Shown here: piece after piece, positions 6,869 to 13,132 of the stretch
Layout: each line of letters begins with the position of its first letter
How positions within the stretch are numbered: the first letter of the stretch is position 1
Source of the DNA: Desulfobacterales bacterium CG23_combo_of_CG06-09_8_20_14_all_51_8
GTDB lineage: Bacteria; Desulfobacterota; Desulfobacteria; Desulfobacterales; Desulfosalsimonadaceae
NCBI GenBank assembly: GCA_002772195.1
Contig: PCSG01000260.1
Location: forward strand, 175 to 13,384
DNA length: 13,210 nt
Reading direction: 5' to 3'
Notes under the pieces: model-generated
What the model was told of the DNA's origin: nothing
The model's input: only the letters and a program-made list of their open reading frames with translations
Databases searched by the model: none
Translations under genes and position numbers: made by a program

Positions 6869-8116
6869 TTGTTGATTCTGGTGTGGCAATGATTTTATAC
6901 AGGATGTCGTTTGGCTGAAAATCAGCGGGGGACTCGCTTTCAATGATGACCCGGGCATCGGACTGGGCCACGTCGATTGCTTTATGGTCGGGGGTCATCA
7001 GCCGGGCAATTCGCATGGACCTGGCCGGGCCGGAAACCGGGAGAAATTCAAGGGTGTCGGTGCTCATGATTTTGTTGCGCACTGCCATTTCAAATTGCCG
7101 CTGGTCGATGCGGGCGACAATTTTCCCCACAAACCGGGGAAGAAGGTCCCCTTTATCTGTTTCGTAGTTCGGCAACGTTGATTCCGGATCATTTAAATAA
7201 AATCCCGTGCAATATCCCCGCTGGGTGATCCCGGCAAGGGATTTTCGCCAGTCATCTGATACGGCATAGGATTCCGGCGCACTGTAACAGGCGTCAATTG
7301 CCGCCCGGTAGACCTGAACCGCCGTGGCAAGATAATGGATGCCCTTCATCCGGCCCTCGATTTTGAGGGATGAAATTCCGGCCTGGATCATTTCCGGAAG
7401 ATGGTCGATCATGCACAGGTCCCTGGAATTGAAAACATAGCTTCCCCGGTCATCTTCCAGAAGGGGCATGAACTGGCCGGGCCGCAGCTCCTCCACCACT
7501 GCGTACCGCCACCGGCAGGGATGGGCGCACTGGCCCCGGTTGGCATCCCTCTGGGTCAGAAAGCTGCTCAGCAGGCAACGTCCGGAATAAGCCATGCACA
7601 TGGCCCCGTGCACAAACGCCTCGATTTCCAACGGCGAATCCGTGGCGATGGTCCGAATTTCTTCCAGCGTCAGTTCCCGGGCGAGATTGATCCGGGATGC
7701 CCCTAAAGAAGCCCAGAACAATGCGCTTTGGCGGCTGGTGGTGTTGGCCTGGGTGCTGATGTGAACCGGAATGTGGGGAATAATCTTTCGGGCCTGGACG
7801 AGTATGCCGGGGTCTGCGATAATGACCGCATCCGCGCCGGCGTCGCCCACCTGTTCCAGAAAATCGGCAATGGCTCGTTCTTCATGAGTCCGGGGGTAAA
7901 TGTTGACGGCCACATAAACCTTGATGTTTTTTTCATGGGCGTAGGAGACCGCCCTTGCCATTTCATTGAGGGTAAAATTGCCGGAAAAATTGCGCAGGCT
8001 GAAATTGCGGCCCCCCAGATACACCGCGTCCGCCCCGTAATGAATGGCGATTTCCAGTTTTTCAAAATTGCCGGCCCCGGCGCCAGGAGTTCTATTTTTT
8101 TGTCCTGATGGATCAT
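6840..8116 (-). CDS. U32 family protein (TrhP/YegQ-like tRNA hydroxylation factor or U32 peptidase), frameshift near N-terminus
   Basis: The core matches U32 proteins strongly: NFEKLEIAIHYGADAVYLGG at the N-terminus, VHGAMCMAYSGRCLLS and RGQCAHPCRW in the middle (four Cys that bind an iron-sulfur cluster in this family), then SLKIEGRMKGIHYLA. TrhP/YegQ members hydroxylate the wobble uridine of tRNA; other U32 members are called collagenase-like peptidases or act in anaerobic ubiquinone hydroxylation. The restored length of about 424 aa fits TrhP2-type proteins. The true N-terminus (MIHQDKKIELLAP, ATG at 8116) is in a different frame from the rest; the shift lies in the CCCC run at 8075-8078 (two bases too many, or one too few). 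Coupled to the radical SAM gene downstream. Confidence 0.85.
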
Positions 8117-8183
8117 GGGGGGCACTGTATTTGAAATCCGGCGGGAATTGCAATGGGGGAAATGATTTTTTTTAAAGGGGGTG

Positions 8184-8236
8184 AAAAAAATTGCGTCCCG
8201 ATCCGTGCGAACGCAGAAGCATGGACCGGGACGCAA
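8184..8236 (-). terminator. Rho-independent terminator of the 8300-8842 gene
   Basis: A perfect 10-bp stem, TTGCGTCCCG (8191-8200) with CGGGACGCAA (8227-8236), is extended inward by about seven more pairs around a 10-nt loop. On the minus strand the hairpin is followed directly by a run of seven T (8184-8190). It lies 64 bp after the stop of the minus-strand gene 8300-8842 and before the U32 gene. It should therefore end that transcript and leave the U32/radical SAM pair with its own promoter. On the plus strand there is no T run. Confidence 0.85.
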
Positions 8237-8299
8237 TAACTCAAAAAAAGTCAAATTTCTACAAAACCTTCAATCGTCAGCCTTCAGTCTTCAGCCTTT

Positions 8300-8842
8300 T
8301 CAACCCAAGCCTTTAAACTGAATGGTCAGGTTCACATTCACATTCAGGCCGCCCTGAAATGAAATCTCTTGAAGAAAACTGGCCACGATATCTTTGAAAG
8401 CAGCGTCGGAAACATCAGCGCTTTTATGTGCCAGGGAAACGGTTTTGCCGGCGCCGCCGGCCAGTTTACGGGTGCGCATCATCTTTGCGGGGGCGGCTTT
8501 AACGTGTTTTTTCAGGGCCGGGAATTTTTTTACGGCCTCTTCCAGGGTGAACCGGTCTTTTCCGGTTTTCCGGGTCAGATCATAGGTTTGTTCCGGTGTG
8601 AGGCCGGAGGCCTCTTTGACCAGGCTGTACTCATATCCCCGGTCGGTTTTCTTTTTGGAAATAAAATATCCCAGGTCACATTTTTCACTGTTGCTCAGTT
8701 TGGCCAGGAAACTGGCGACATCCTGAATTTTAATTTCTTTTCCCGCGGCTTCGGAAACCTTGGCGGTGATGTCTGGCGACCGCAGGGCATTACCGTCTCT
8801 CAAGGTATCAATGATCATTTCGCTGTTTGTTTTTTTCTTCAT
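8300..8842 (-). CDS. Hypothetical basic protein with possible winged-helix N-terminus, 180 aa
   Basis: The start MKKKTNSEMIIDTLRDG has AAAGAGG at proper spacing (minus strand). The first ~75 residues, helices around SEMIIDTLRDG, SPDITAKVSEAAGKEIKIQ and DVASFLAKLSN followed by CDLGYFISKKKTDRGYEYSL, look like a winged helix-turn-helix with a beta wing. This is an inference from pattern. A Lys/Arg/Ala-rich linker follows (about 108-130; KKHVKAAPAKMMRTRKLAGG), then a C-terminal segment ending in beta-like LNVNVNLTIQFKG. No membrane segment. I do not recognise the family. It is a single-gene transcription unit with a TTGACA-type promoter and a strong terminator. A nucleic-acid-binding role is possible but unproven. 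Confidence 0.75.
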   Translation of the reverse strand: MKKKTNSEMIIDTLRDGNALRSPDITAKVSEAAGKEIKIQDVASFLAKLSNSEKCDLGYFISKKKTDRGYEYSLVKEASGLTPEQTYDLTRKTGKDRFTLEEAVKKFPALKKHVKAAPAKMMRTRKLAGGAGKTVSLAHKSADVSDAAFKDIVASFLQEISFQGGLNVNVNLTIQFKGLG

Positions 8843-8905
8843 GGCGACCTCTTTTTTTTGTATGTTTGTTCAAAAGCGATAGTTTATTTTACGATTATGT
8901 ACTAA

Positions 8906-8933
8906 TGTTTAATACATTTTTATGATTTGTCAA
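8906..8933 (-). promoter_or_regulatory. Candidate promoter for the 8300-8842 gene
   Basis: On the minus strand a perfect -35 TTGACA (8928-8933) is followed after 16 bp by TAAACA (8906-8911), a weak -10. The start codon is at 8842, leaving a 5' leader of about 55-60 nt that ends in an AAAGAGG ribosome binding site. The -35 is clear; the -10 match is poor, hence moderate confidence. Confidence 0.4.
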
Positions 8934-8944
8934 TGGTTTAATTA

Positions 8945-8970
8945 TTTTTGTAAGGATTCCCTTACAAAAA
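8945..8970. promoter_or_regulatory. Perfect palindrome between divergent genes (operator or hairpin)
   Basis: TTTTTGTAAGG (8945-8955) and CCTTACAAAAA (8960-8970) are exact reverse complements separated by ATTC. The site lies 12 bp upstream of the minus-strand TTGACA box. As DNA it is a good size for a dimeric repressor or activator operator. As RNA it would be an 11-bp hairpin with a U tract, i.e. a possible small bidirectional terminator. Nothing in the window identifies a cognate regulator. Confidence 0.55.
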
Positions 8971-9125
8971 ACTCAGGATCGGGATGACATATTCTTCTTG
9001 GAAAGACCACCTATATCAGCATTTTCAACCTGTTCAAAAGGATTTTAAAAAGGAACGACGAATAAAGTATTCTGGTTTTCGGAAAAAGCGCCTGGGCCGG
9101 GCAGCAAAGCGGCGCTCTAAAAAGC

Positions 9126-9137
9126 GAACGCTCGTTC
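9126..9137. promoter_or_regulatory. Candidate operator (GAACG-ct-CGTTC) next to the dehydratase promoter
   Basis: Arms GAACG (9126-9130) and CGTTC (9133-9137) are perfect reverse complements with a 2-bp centre and end 8 bp before the TTGACA box at 9146. GAACG-N-CGTTC-like half sites are recognised by several TetR-family acyl-CoA-responsive repressors such as DesT (from memory). That would suit a cluster acting on acyl-CoAs. No regulator gene is in the window. A short site, so chance occurrence is possible. Confidence 0.35.
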
Positions 9138-9145
9138 CTTTCTCC

Positions 9146-9174
9146 TTGACAGTTTTTGCAGCGCAGAGTATCCA
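9146..9174 (+). promoter_or_regulatory. Candidate sigma70-type promoter of the dehydratase cluster
   Basis: Perfect -35 TTGACA (9146-9151), 17-bp spacer, then TATCCA (9169-9174) as -10 (4 of 6 to TATAAT). Transcription would start near 9181, leaving a leader of roughly 105 nt before the ATG at 9287. It is the only good -35/-10 pair I see in front of the cluster. Confidence 0.5.
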
Positions 9175-9286
9175 TTTGAATCAGTGAAATAGTTAATCTT
9201 CTGAGGCGCCCTGGGGATTTCCGCAATATCTTTGGCATCGCCAGGGGTCGTTTTTATCCAAATCCACTCATGCCCGGGCAGGTTTT

Positions 9287-10410
9287 ATGGAAGCACTCAT
9301 CAAAATTAAAGCCATTGCGCAAAATCCTTACGCCTATGCGTCAACTCTGAAAAAAACTTCCGGCAAATCCGTTGTCGGTAATTTCTGCTCGTACACCCCG
9401 GAAGAATTCATTGTCGCTGCCGGGGCCGTTCCGTTCCGGCTGTTCGGCACCCGGGGGGATATCTCCCTTGCCGACGCCCATCTCCAGTCCTACTGCTGCT
9501 CCCTGGTGCGGGGGGGGGGCTGGAGGACGCGCTCCGAGGGAATCTGAATTTTTTAGACGGCACGGTTTTTCCCCACACCTGTGATTCCATCCAGCGATTG
9601 TCCGATATCTGGCGGCTGAATGCGGGGTTTCCTTTTCATCTGGATGTCGTATTGCCGGTCAAGCTGGACACTGAAAGCGCCCGGGCCTATATGACCGATG
9701 TACTGAAAGACTTCAGATCGGACCTGGAATCCGCCCTTCATGTGTCTATTTCAGACGAAAGCTTAAGCCAATCCATCTCCCTGTATAATCAACTGCGGCG
9801 TGCCCTTCGTGAAATCTATGAACTGCGCAGCGAAAATCCCGGCTGCATTTCCGCATCTGATCTTTACCTGGTGGTGAAAGCGGCCATGGTGATGGATCGG
9901 CATGAATTGTTGCCTCTGCTTGTCCGGCTCCGGGATGACCTGCGGCAGAAGCAGGCCCCCGTTCCATCCGGGAAAAACAAACGGCTGATTCTGTCCGGCG
10001 GGATTTGCAGTCATCCGGATATCTACACGGTTCTTGAAGCATCCGGCGGGGATGTGATCTGGGATGATCTGTGCACCGGCACCCGCTATTTTGAAGGGGA
10101 CATCACGGAAACCGGAGATCCGGTGGCGGCCATCGCCGACCGGTATCTGACCCGCATTGTCTGTCCCGCAAAACATACCGGCGTCACGGCCCGGGGGGAA
10201 AATCTGGCGCGGCTGGTCAAAGACCGCCGGGCCGCAGGCGTTGTATTCCTGTTTTTAAAGTTTTGCGATCCCCATTGCTTTGATTATCCGTATCTGAAAA
10301 AATTTCTCGATGACGCCGGAGTGCCGAGCCTTTTGCTGGAAGTGGAGGAACAGCTCCCGTCGGACGCCCAGCTCAGGACCCGGTTTGAAACGTTTGTGGA
10401 TATGATTTAG
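9287..10410 (+). CDS. 2-hydroxyacyl-CoA dehydratase / benzoyl-CoA reductase-type subunit (HgdB-like), frameshifted at a G10 tract
   Basis: One half of the [4Fe-4S] catalytic heterodimer that accepts an electron from the activator and removes water from a 2-hydroxyacyl-CoA, or reduces a related acyl-CoA. Family hallmarks: GNFCSYTPEEFIVAAGAVP with Cys34, SYCCSLVR (Cys70-71) and FPHTCDSIQRLSDIW; then LILSGGICSHPDIY and the C-terminal VVFLFLKFCDPHCFDYPYL. The reading frame from 9287 ends at 9547 and resumes in another frame as GLEDALRGNLNFLDGTVFPH directly after the run of ten G at 9510-9519. Removing two G or adding one restores a 373-374-aa protein, normal for the family. Promoter upstream; the next subunit starts 79 bp downstream. 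Substrate unknown. Confidence 0.88.
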
Positions 10411-10489
10411 GCATACTAATCCATTCATTGAAAGTTTTAGCCGGCTGCATTCTGCGGCGGCTTCTAAAAATTCATCCTTCGGAGGACCC

Positions 10490-11728
10490 ATGGCCGTTCA
10501 GCCTGTTGCAAAAGACCCGGAAAAAGAACGGCGGAAAATAAAATCCGTCAGTAAAATGAAGGAAATCATGACCACCTACTACATCGAGGCCAAGACCGCG
10601 AAGGCGGCCGGGAAAAAAGTGGCATGGATCACCAGCGGCGGGCCCGTGGAATTTCTCATCGCCATGGATGTGATCCCGGTGTATCCGGAAAATCACGGGG
10701 CCATGATCGGGGCCTCTAAAATGGGGGTCGGGTTGTGTGAAAAAGCCGAGGAAATGGGCTATTCCCGGGACCTTTGCTCCTATGCGCGATCGGATATCGC
10801 ATGCTCAGTCACAAACGGCGGGCCCATCGGCGGGCTGCCGGCCCCGGATTTTCTGGTCTGCTGCAATAATATCTGCGGCACAGTGATGAAATGGTATGAA
10901 GTGGCGGCCCGCTTCTATGATGTTCCCCTGTTTATCCTGGACACCCCGTTTATTCATACGGAACTTTCCGAAGCCGCGAAACGCTACGTCATCCGCCAGA
11001 CTTACGAATACATCGAGTTTCTGGAGCGTCAATGCGGCAAAAAGATGGATTTCGACCGGATGAATGAGGTGGCCCGGCTGGCCGTGGAAGGGCTGCGGCT
11101 CTGGCAGGCGGTTTTGGATACGGCGGCCCATAAACCCGCGCCCATGACCGCCTTTGACGCGTTTTTCCATCTGGCCCTCATCGTGACCCTGCGCGGCACA
11201 CAAATCACCCTGGATTATTACCAGCAGCTTCTGGATGAGATGAATCAGCGCATCCAAGACGGCATCAGTATGGTTCCCAATGAAAAATACCGGCTTCTCT
11301 GGGACAACCTGCCCGTATGGTACCGGACCAAGTGGCTCTCCGATAAATTCGCGTCCCATAATGCCTGTCTGGTAGGAGATACCTATACATCCGCGTGGAG
11401 CGGGGTCATGGATATGATTGACGAACGGAATTTCATCGAAACCGGCGCCGTGGCCTATTCCAGCGTCTACATCAACGTGTCCCTGGACAAGATGATGGAC
11501 ACGCTCAAAAAACTCATCCGAAAATATGACGTGGACGGCCTGGTCATGCATTCCAACCGGAGCTGCAAGCCTTACTCCCTGGGCCAGTATGATCTCCAGA
11601 AACGGGTCTTGAAAGAGCTGAAACTGCCGACCCTAATCATCGAAGCCGACATGGTGGATGAGCGCAGTTTTTCCGAAAGTCAGATCGAGACACGGATAGA
11701 CGCATTTATGGAGACGCTGAAGTCATGA
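10490..11728 (+). CDS. 2-hydroxyacyl-CoA dehydratase / benzoyl-CoA reductase-type subunit (HgdA/FldB-like)
   Basis: 412 aa with GGAGG four bases before the ATG. It is the partner subunit of the heterodimer. Conserved blocks: KKVAWITSGGPVEFLIAMDV, IPVYPENHGAMIGASKM, LCEKAEEMGYSRDLCSYARSD (Cys83, Cys96, Cys105) and DFLVCCNNICGTVMKWYEV (Cys124, 125, 129), then PLFILDTPFIH. The C-terminal half has DGLVMHSNRSCKPYSLGQYD and a final LPTLIIEADMVDERSFSESQ, typical of these proteins. Several of the first Cys are expected cluster ligands; in some relatives the residue after AW in the first block is Cys, here Ile. The gene is intact and full length. It lies directly between the HgdB-like subunit and a repeat-bearing spacer before the activator. 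Confidence 0.9.
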   Translation: MAVQPVAKDPEKERRKIKSVSKMKEIMTTYYIEAKTAKAAGKKVAWITSGGPVEFLIAMDVIPVYPENHGAMIGASKMGVGLCEKAEEMGYSRDLCSYARSDIACSVTNGGPIGGLPAPDFLVCCNNICGTVMKWYEVAARFYDVPLFILDTPFIHTELSEAAKRYVIRQTYEYIEFLERQCGKKMDFDRMNEVARLAVEGLRLWQAVLDTAAHKPAPMTAFDAFFHLALIVTLRGTQITLDYYQQLLDEMNQRIQDGISMVPNEKYRLLWDNLPVWYRTKWLSDKFASHNACLVGDTYTSAWSGVMDMIDERNFIETGAVAYSSVYINVSLDKMMDTLKKLIRKYDVDGLVMHSNRSCKPYSLGQYDLQKRVLKELKLPTLIIEADMVDERSFSESQIETRIDAFMETLKS

Positions 11729-11987
11729 TGGTTTTGAAAAATGAAAGTAAATGGTAAAGATTTCATGAAGAGTAATACATAAAAGTGACTAAAATTGAAA
11801 GTGATCTAAAGTGACTAAAGTTTCGGATTGCGCTCACGCGCGATCATTTTTTATAAAAATTGACAATGCCGAAGGCATTATCCATAACTTTAGCTCACTT
11901 TAGTCACTTCAAACTTTTTATCATTCCCAGGTTATTGGGAAATAATTTGGTCAACATTAAAATAAGGCAACGAAGGGCGACAATCCA
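11729..11987. repeat. Repeat-filled spacer: AGTGACTAAA tandem units forming a long inverted repeat
   Basis: In this 259-bp gap, AGTGACTAAA-type units occur at 11784-11793, 11800-11810 (one extra T) and 11810-11819. They recur as the reverse complement at 11889-11899 and 11899-11908. Arms 11795-11823 and 11886-11914 pair almost completely, apart from two one-base indels and two end mismatches. The loop holds a smaller hairpin, AATGCC-GAA-GGCATT (11865-11879). This has the build of a REP/MITE-type interspersed repeat. It separates the activator gene from the two subunit genes and could act as an mRNA-stability or attenuation element. No protein-like ORF is present. A weak ribosome binding site (GAAGG, 11972-11976) precedes the activator. 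Confidence 0.75.
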
Positions 11988-12758
11988 ATGCTTACAGCGG
12001 GTATCGACATCGGCTCCATCACGGCAAAAGCCGCAATTTTAAAAGATGGGAATATCCTCGGCACTCGGGTGATGTTTACCGGGTATAATGCGGGCCAGGC
12101 CGGAAAAAACGTGATGGATGAACTGATAAAAGAAATCGGCATTTCCGTGAAAGACCTGGATGCGGTGGTGGCCACCGGATACGGCCGAAACAGCGTGGAT
12201 TTTGCCACCAAGGCCATCACGGAAATTACCTGCCATGGGGCGGGCGCGCATTTTTTAAATCCGGGTATCCGGTTCATCATTGATATCGGGGGCCAGGACA
12301 GCAAGGTGATCCGCTTGGATGAGGCCGGCCGGGTGGTGGATTTCGCCATGAACGACAAATGCGCTGCGGGCACCGGACGATTTCTCGAAGTCATGGCCCG
12401 GGCCATGGAAGTGGACCTGGACGGGTTCGGCGACATGGGCAACAAGGCCACTTTGCCTTCGAAAATCAGCAGCATCTGCACGGTGTTTGCCGAATCCGAA
12501 GTGATTTCCCTGATTTCCAAAGGTGAAACCCGGGAAAACATCATCGCGGGCATCCATGAATCCGTGGCGTCCCGGGTGGCGGCCATGGCCCGACGGGTGG
12601 GGGTGGTGCCCCCGGTGATGATGACCGGCGGCGTGGCAAAGAATTCCGGCGCGGTGCAGGCGTTGGAGCGAAAGCTTGAGACATCCATCGAAGTGTCGGA
12701 ATACGCTCAGGTCAACGGCGCCATCGGCGCGGCGGTGCTGGCGGGGAAAAAGGGATAA
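11988..12758 (+). CDS. ATP-dependent activator of 2-hydroxyacyl-CoA dehydratase (HgdC / BcrAD family)
   Basis: 256 aa, the size of one-domain HgdC-type activators (about 260 aa). A homodimeric ASKHA-fold ATPase that holds one [4Fe-4S] between its subunits and drives an electron onto the dehydratase with ATP hydrolysis. Motifs: phosphate-1 loop AGIDIGSITAKAAI (4-17), VVATGYGR (61-68), IIDIGGQDSKVIRL (97-110), MNDKCAAGTGRFLEVMA with Cys125, SSICTVFAESEVISL with Cys164, and the adenosine motif PVMMTGGVAKN. The two Cys correspond to the cluster ligands of the Acidaminococcus HgdC. A single ATPase rather than the BcrA/BcrD pair argues for a dehydratase or other HgdC-type partner rather than classical class I benzoyl-CoA reductase. 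Start at the only suitable ATG, with weak GAAGG upstream. Confidence 0.93.
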   Translation: MLTAGIDIGSITAKAAILKDGNILGTRVMFTGYNAGQAGKNVMDELIKEIGISVKDLDAVVATGYGRNSVDFATKAITEITCHGAGAHFLNPGIRFIIDIGGQDSKVIRLDEAGRVVDFAMNDKCAAGTGRFLEVMARAMEVDLDGFGDMGNKATLPSKISSICTVFAESEVISLISKGETRENIIAGIHESVASRVAAMARRVGVVPPVMMTGGVAKNSGAVQALERKLETSIEVSEYAQVNGAIGAAVLAGKKG

Positions 12759-12953
12759 GATGGAAGACGGGTAACTATTCAGCGAGGTGTTGTAAGTCGA
12801 GACGATGTTCATATCCTTGTATCAGCGCCTCCGAATTTTGGACGAGACCCCAACGATGGCTTTGATATTGAAAAATAATCGGCATCGGCCGATCCTATGC
12901 TGGACTTTCAGTCCGCTAATTCAAACTCACCTGCTTTAGTGGTTGTTTGTCAG
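12759..12953 (+). mobile_element. Decayed IS200/IS605 element: TnpA fragment plus right-end hairpin
   Basis: In the frame 12771-12839 the translation contains RGVVSRDDVHILVSAPPNF, which matches the catalytic HUH strand of IS200/IS605 Y1 transposases (typically '...PDHVHLLVSIPP...'). The first His of the HUH pair is Asp here (GAT instead of CAT), and the frame ends at 12878 with no catalytic Tyr region. Further on, GGACT-TTC-AGTCC (12902-12914) and CACCTGCTTTAGTGGTTG resemble the subterminal hairpin region at the right end of such elements, with part of the hairpin lost. Both pieces are on the same strand in the right order, so this is an internally deleted, dead copy. Its end abuts the broken hicB-like gene. 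No left end is seen. Confidence 0.55.
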
Positions 12954-13125
12954 GGGCTTCACGAAGGTTTTCGCGGGCATCTTCGATGGTGCCTCCCTGA
13001 CTGGCAATCTCGAGCTCAGGGCAGAGAGACGCATATTCGCCCTCTTCATGTTCGATGATCGCCGTAATCTGTTTTTTTTCGTGGTGTCCTCTCCTTGTTT
13101 TCCTGAAATGATAACCAAAAAGCAC
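12916..13125 (-). pseudogene. Truncated hicB-like antitoxin gene
   Basis: The minus-strand frame contains KQITAIIEHEEGEYASLC, then PELEIASQGGTIEDARENLR, which is the standard N-terminal partial RNase H fold of HicB antitoxins (normally followed by EALELFLE...). Similarity stops at REA; the last residues (PDKQPLKQVSLN) are encoded by sequence belonging to the IS200-like right end, so the C-terminus with its DNA-binding part is lost. No ATG exists at the normal start, just before the Lys-Lys-Gln residues; the only in-frame start I find is a GTG at 13125 that would add about 15 residues. No hicA toxin gene is visible in the window. Non-functional remnant most likely. Confidence 0.65.
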
Positions 13126-13132
13126 TTAATGC

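Larger units (their letters stand above)
8843..9286. other. 444-bp divergent intergenic region
   Basis: It separates the minus-strand hypothetical gene from the plus-strand dehydratase cluster. Besides the palindrome at 8945-8970 and the two candidate promoters listed separately, it contains AGCGCC (9087-9092) paired with GGCGCT (9111-9116), followed on the minus strand by five T, a weak terminator-like structure with no gene feeding it. CCCTGG/CCAGGG arms in the 9205-9245 leader could pair in the 5' UTR. Short open frames at 8984-9187 (+) and 9011-9238 (-) have no start signals or protein-like composition. No tRNA is visible. Confidence 0.5.

Noticed and set aside
8274..8299. CTTCAG-type short tandem words (cgtcagccttcagtcttcagcc)
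   Set aside because: Only two to three degenerate 6-7-bp copies; low-complexity spacer, no CRISPR-like regular repeat/spacer structure.
8984..9238. Short open frames in the divergent intergenic region on both strands
   Set aside because: They overlap each other, lack start signals and cover the promoter region; neither looks like a protein.
10805..11551. 248-aa minus-strand open frame
   Set aside because: Antisense to the intact HgdA/FldB-like gene, which has clear family motifs; this frame is a by-product of its codon usage.
11957..12688. 243-aa minus-strand open frame
   Set aside because: Antisense to the activator gene, where the plus strand carries all conserved motifs.
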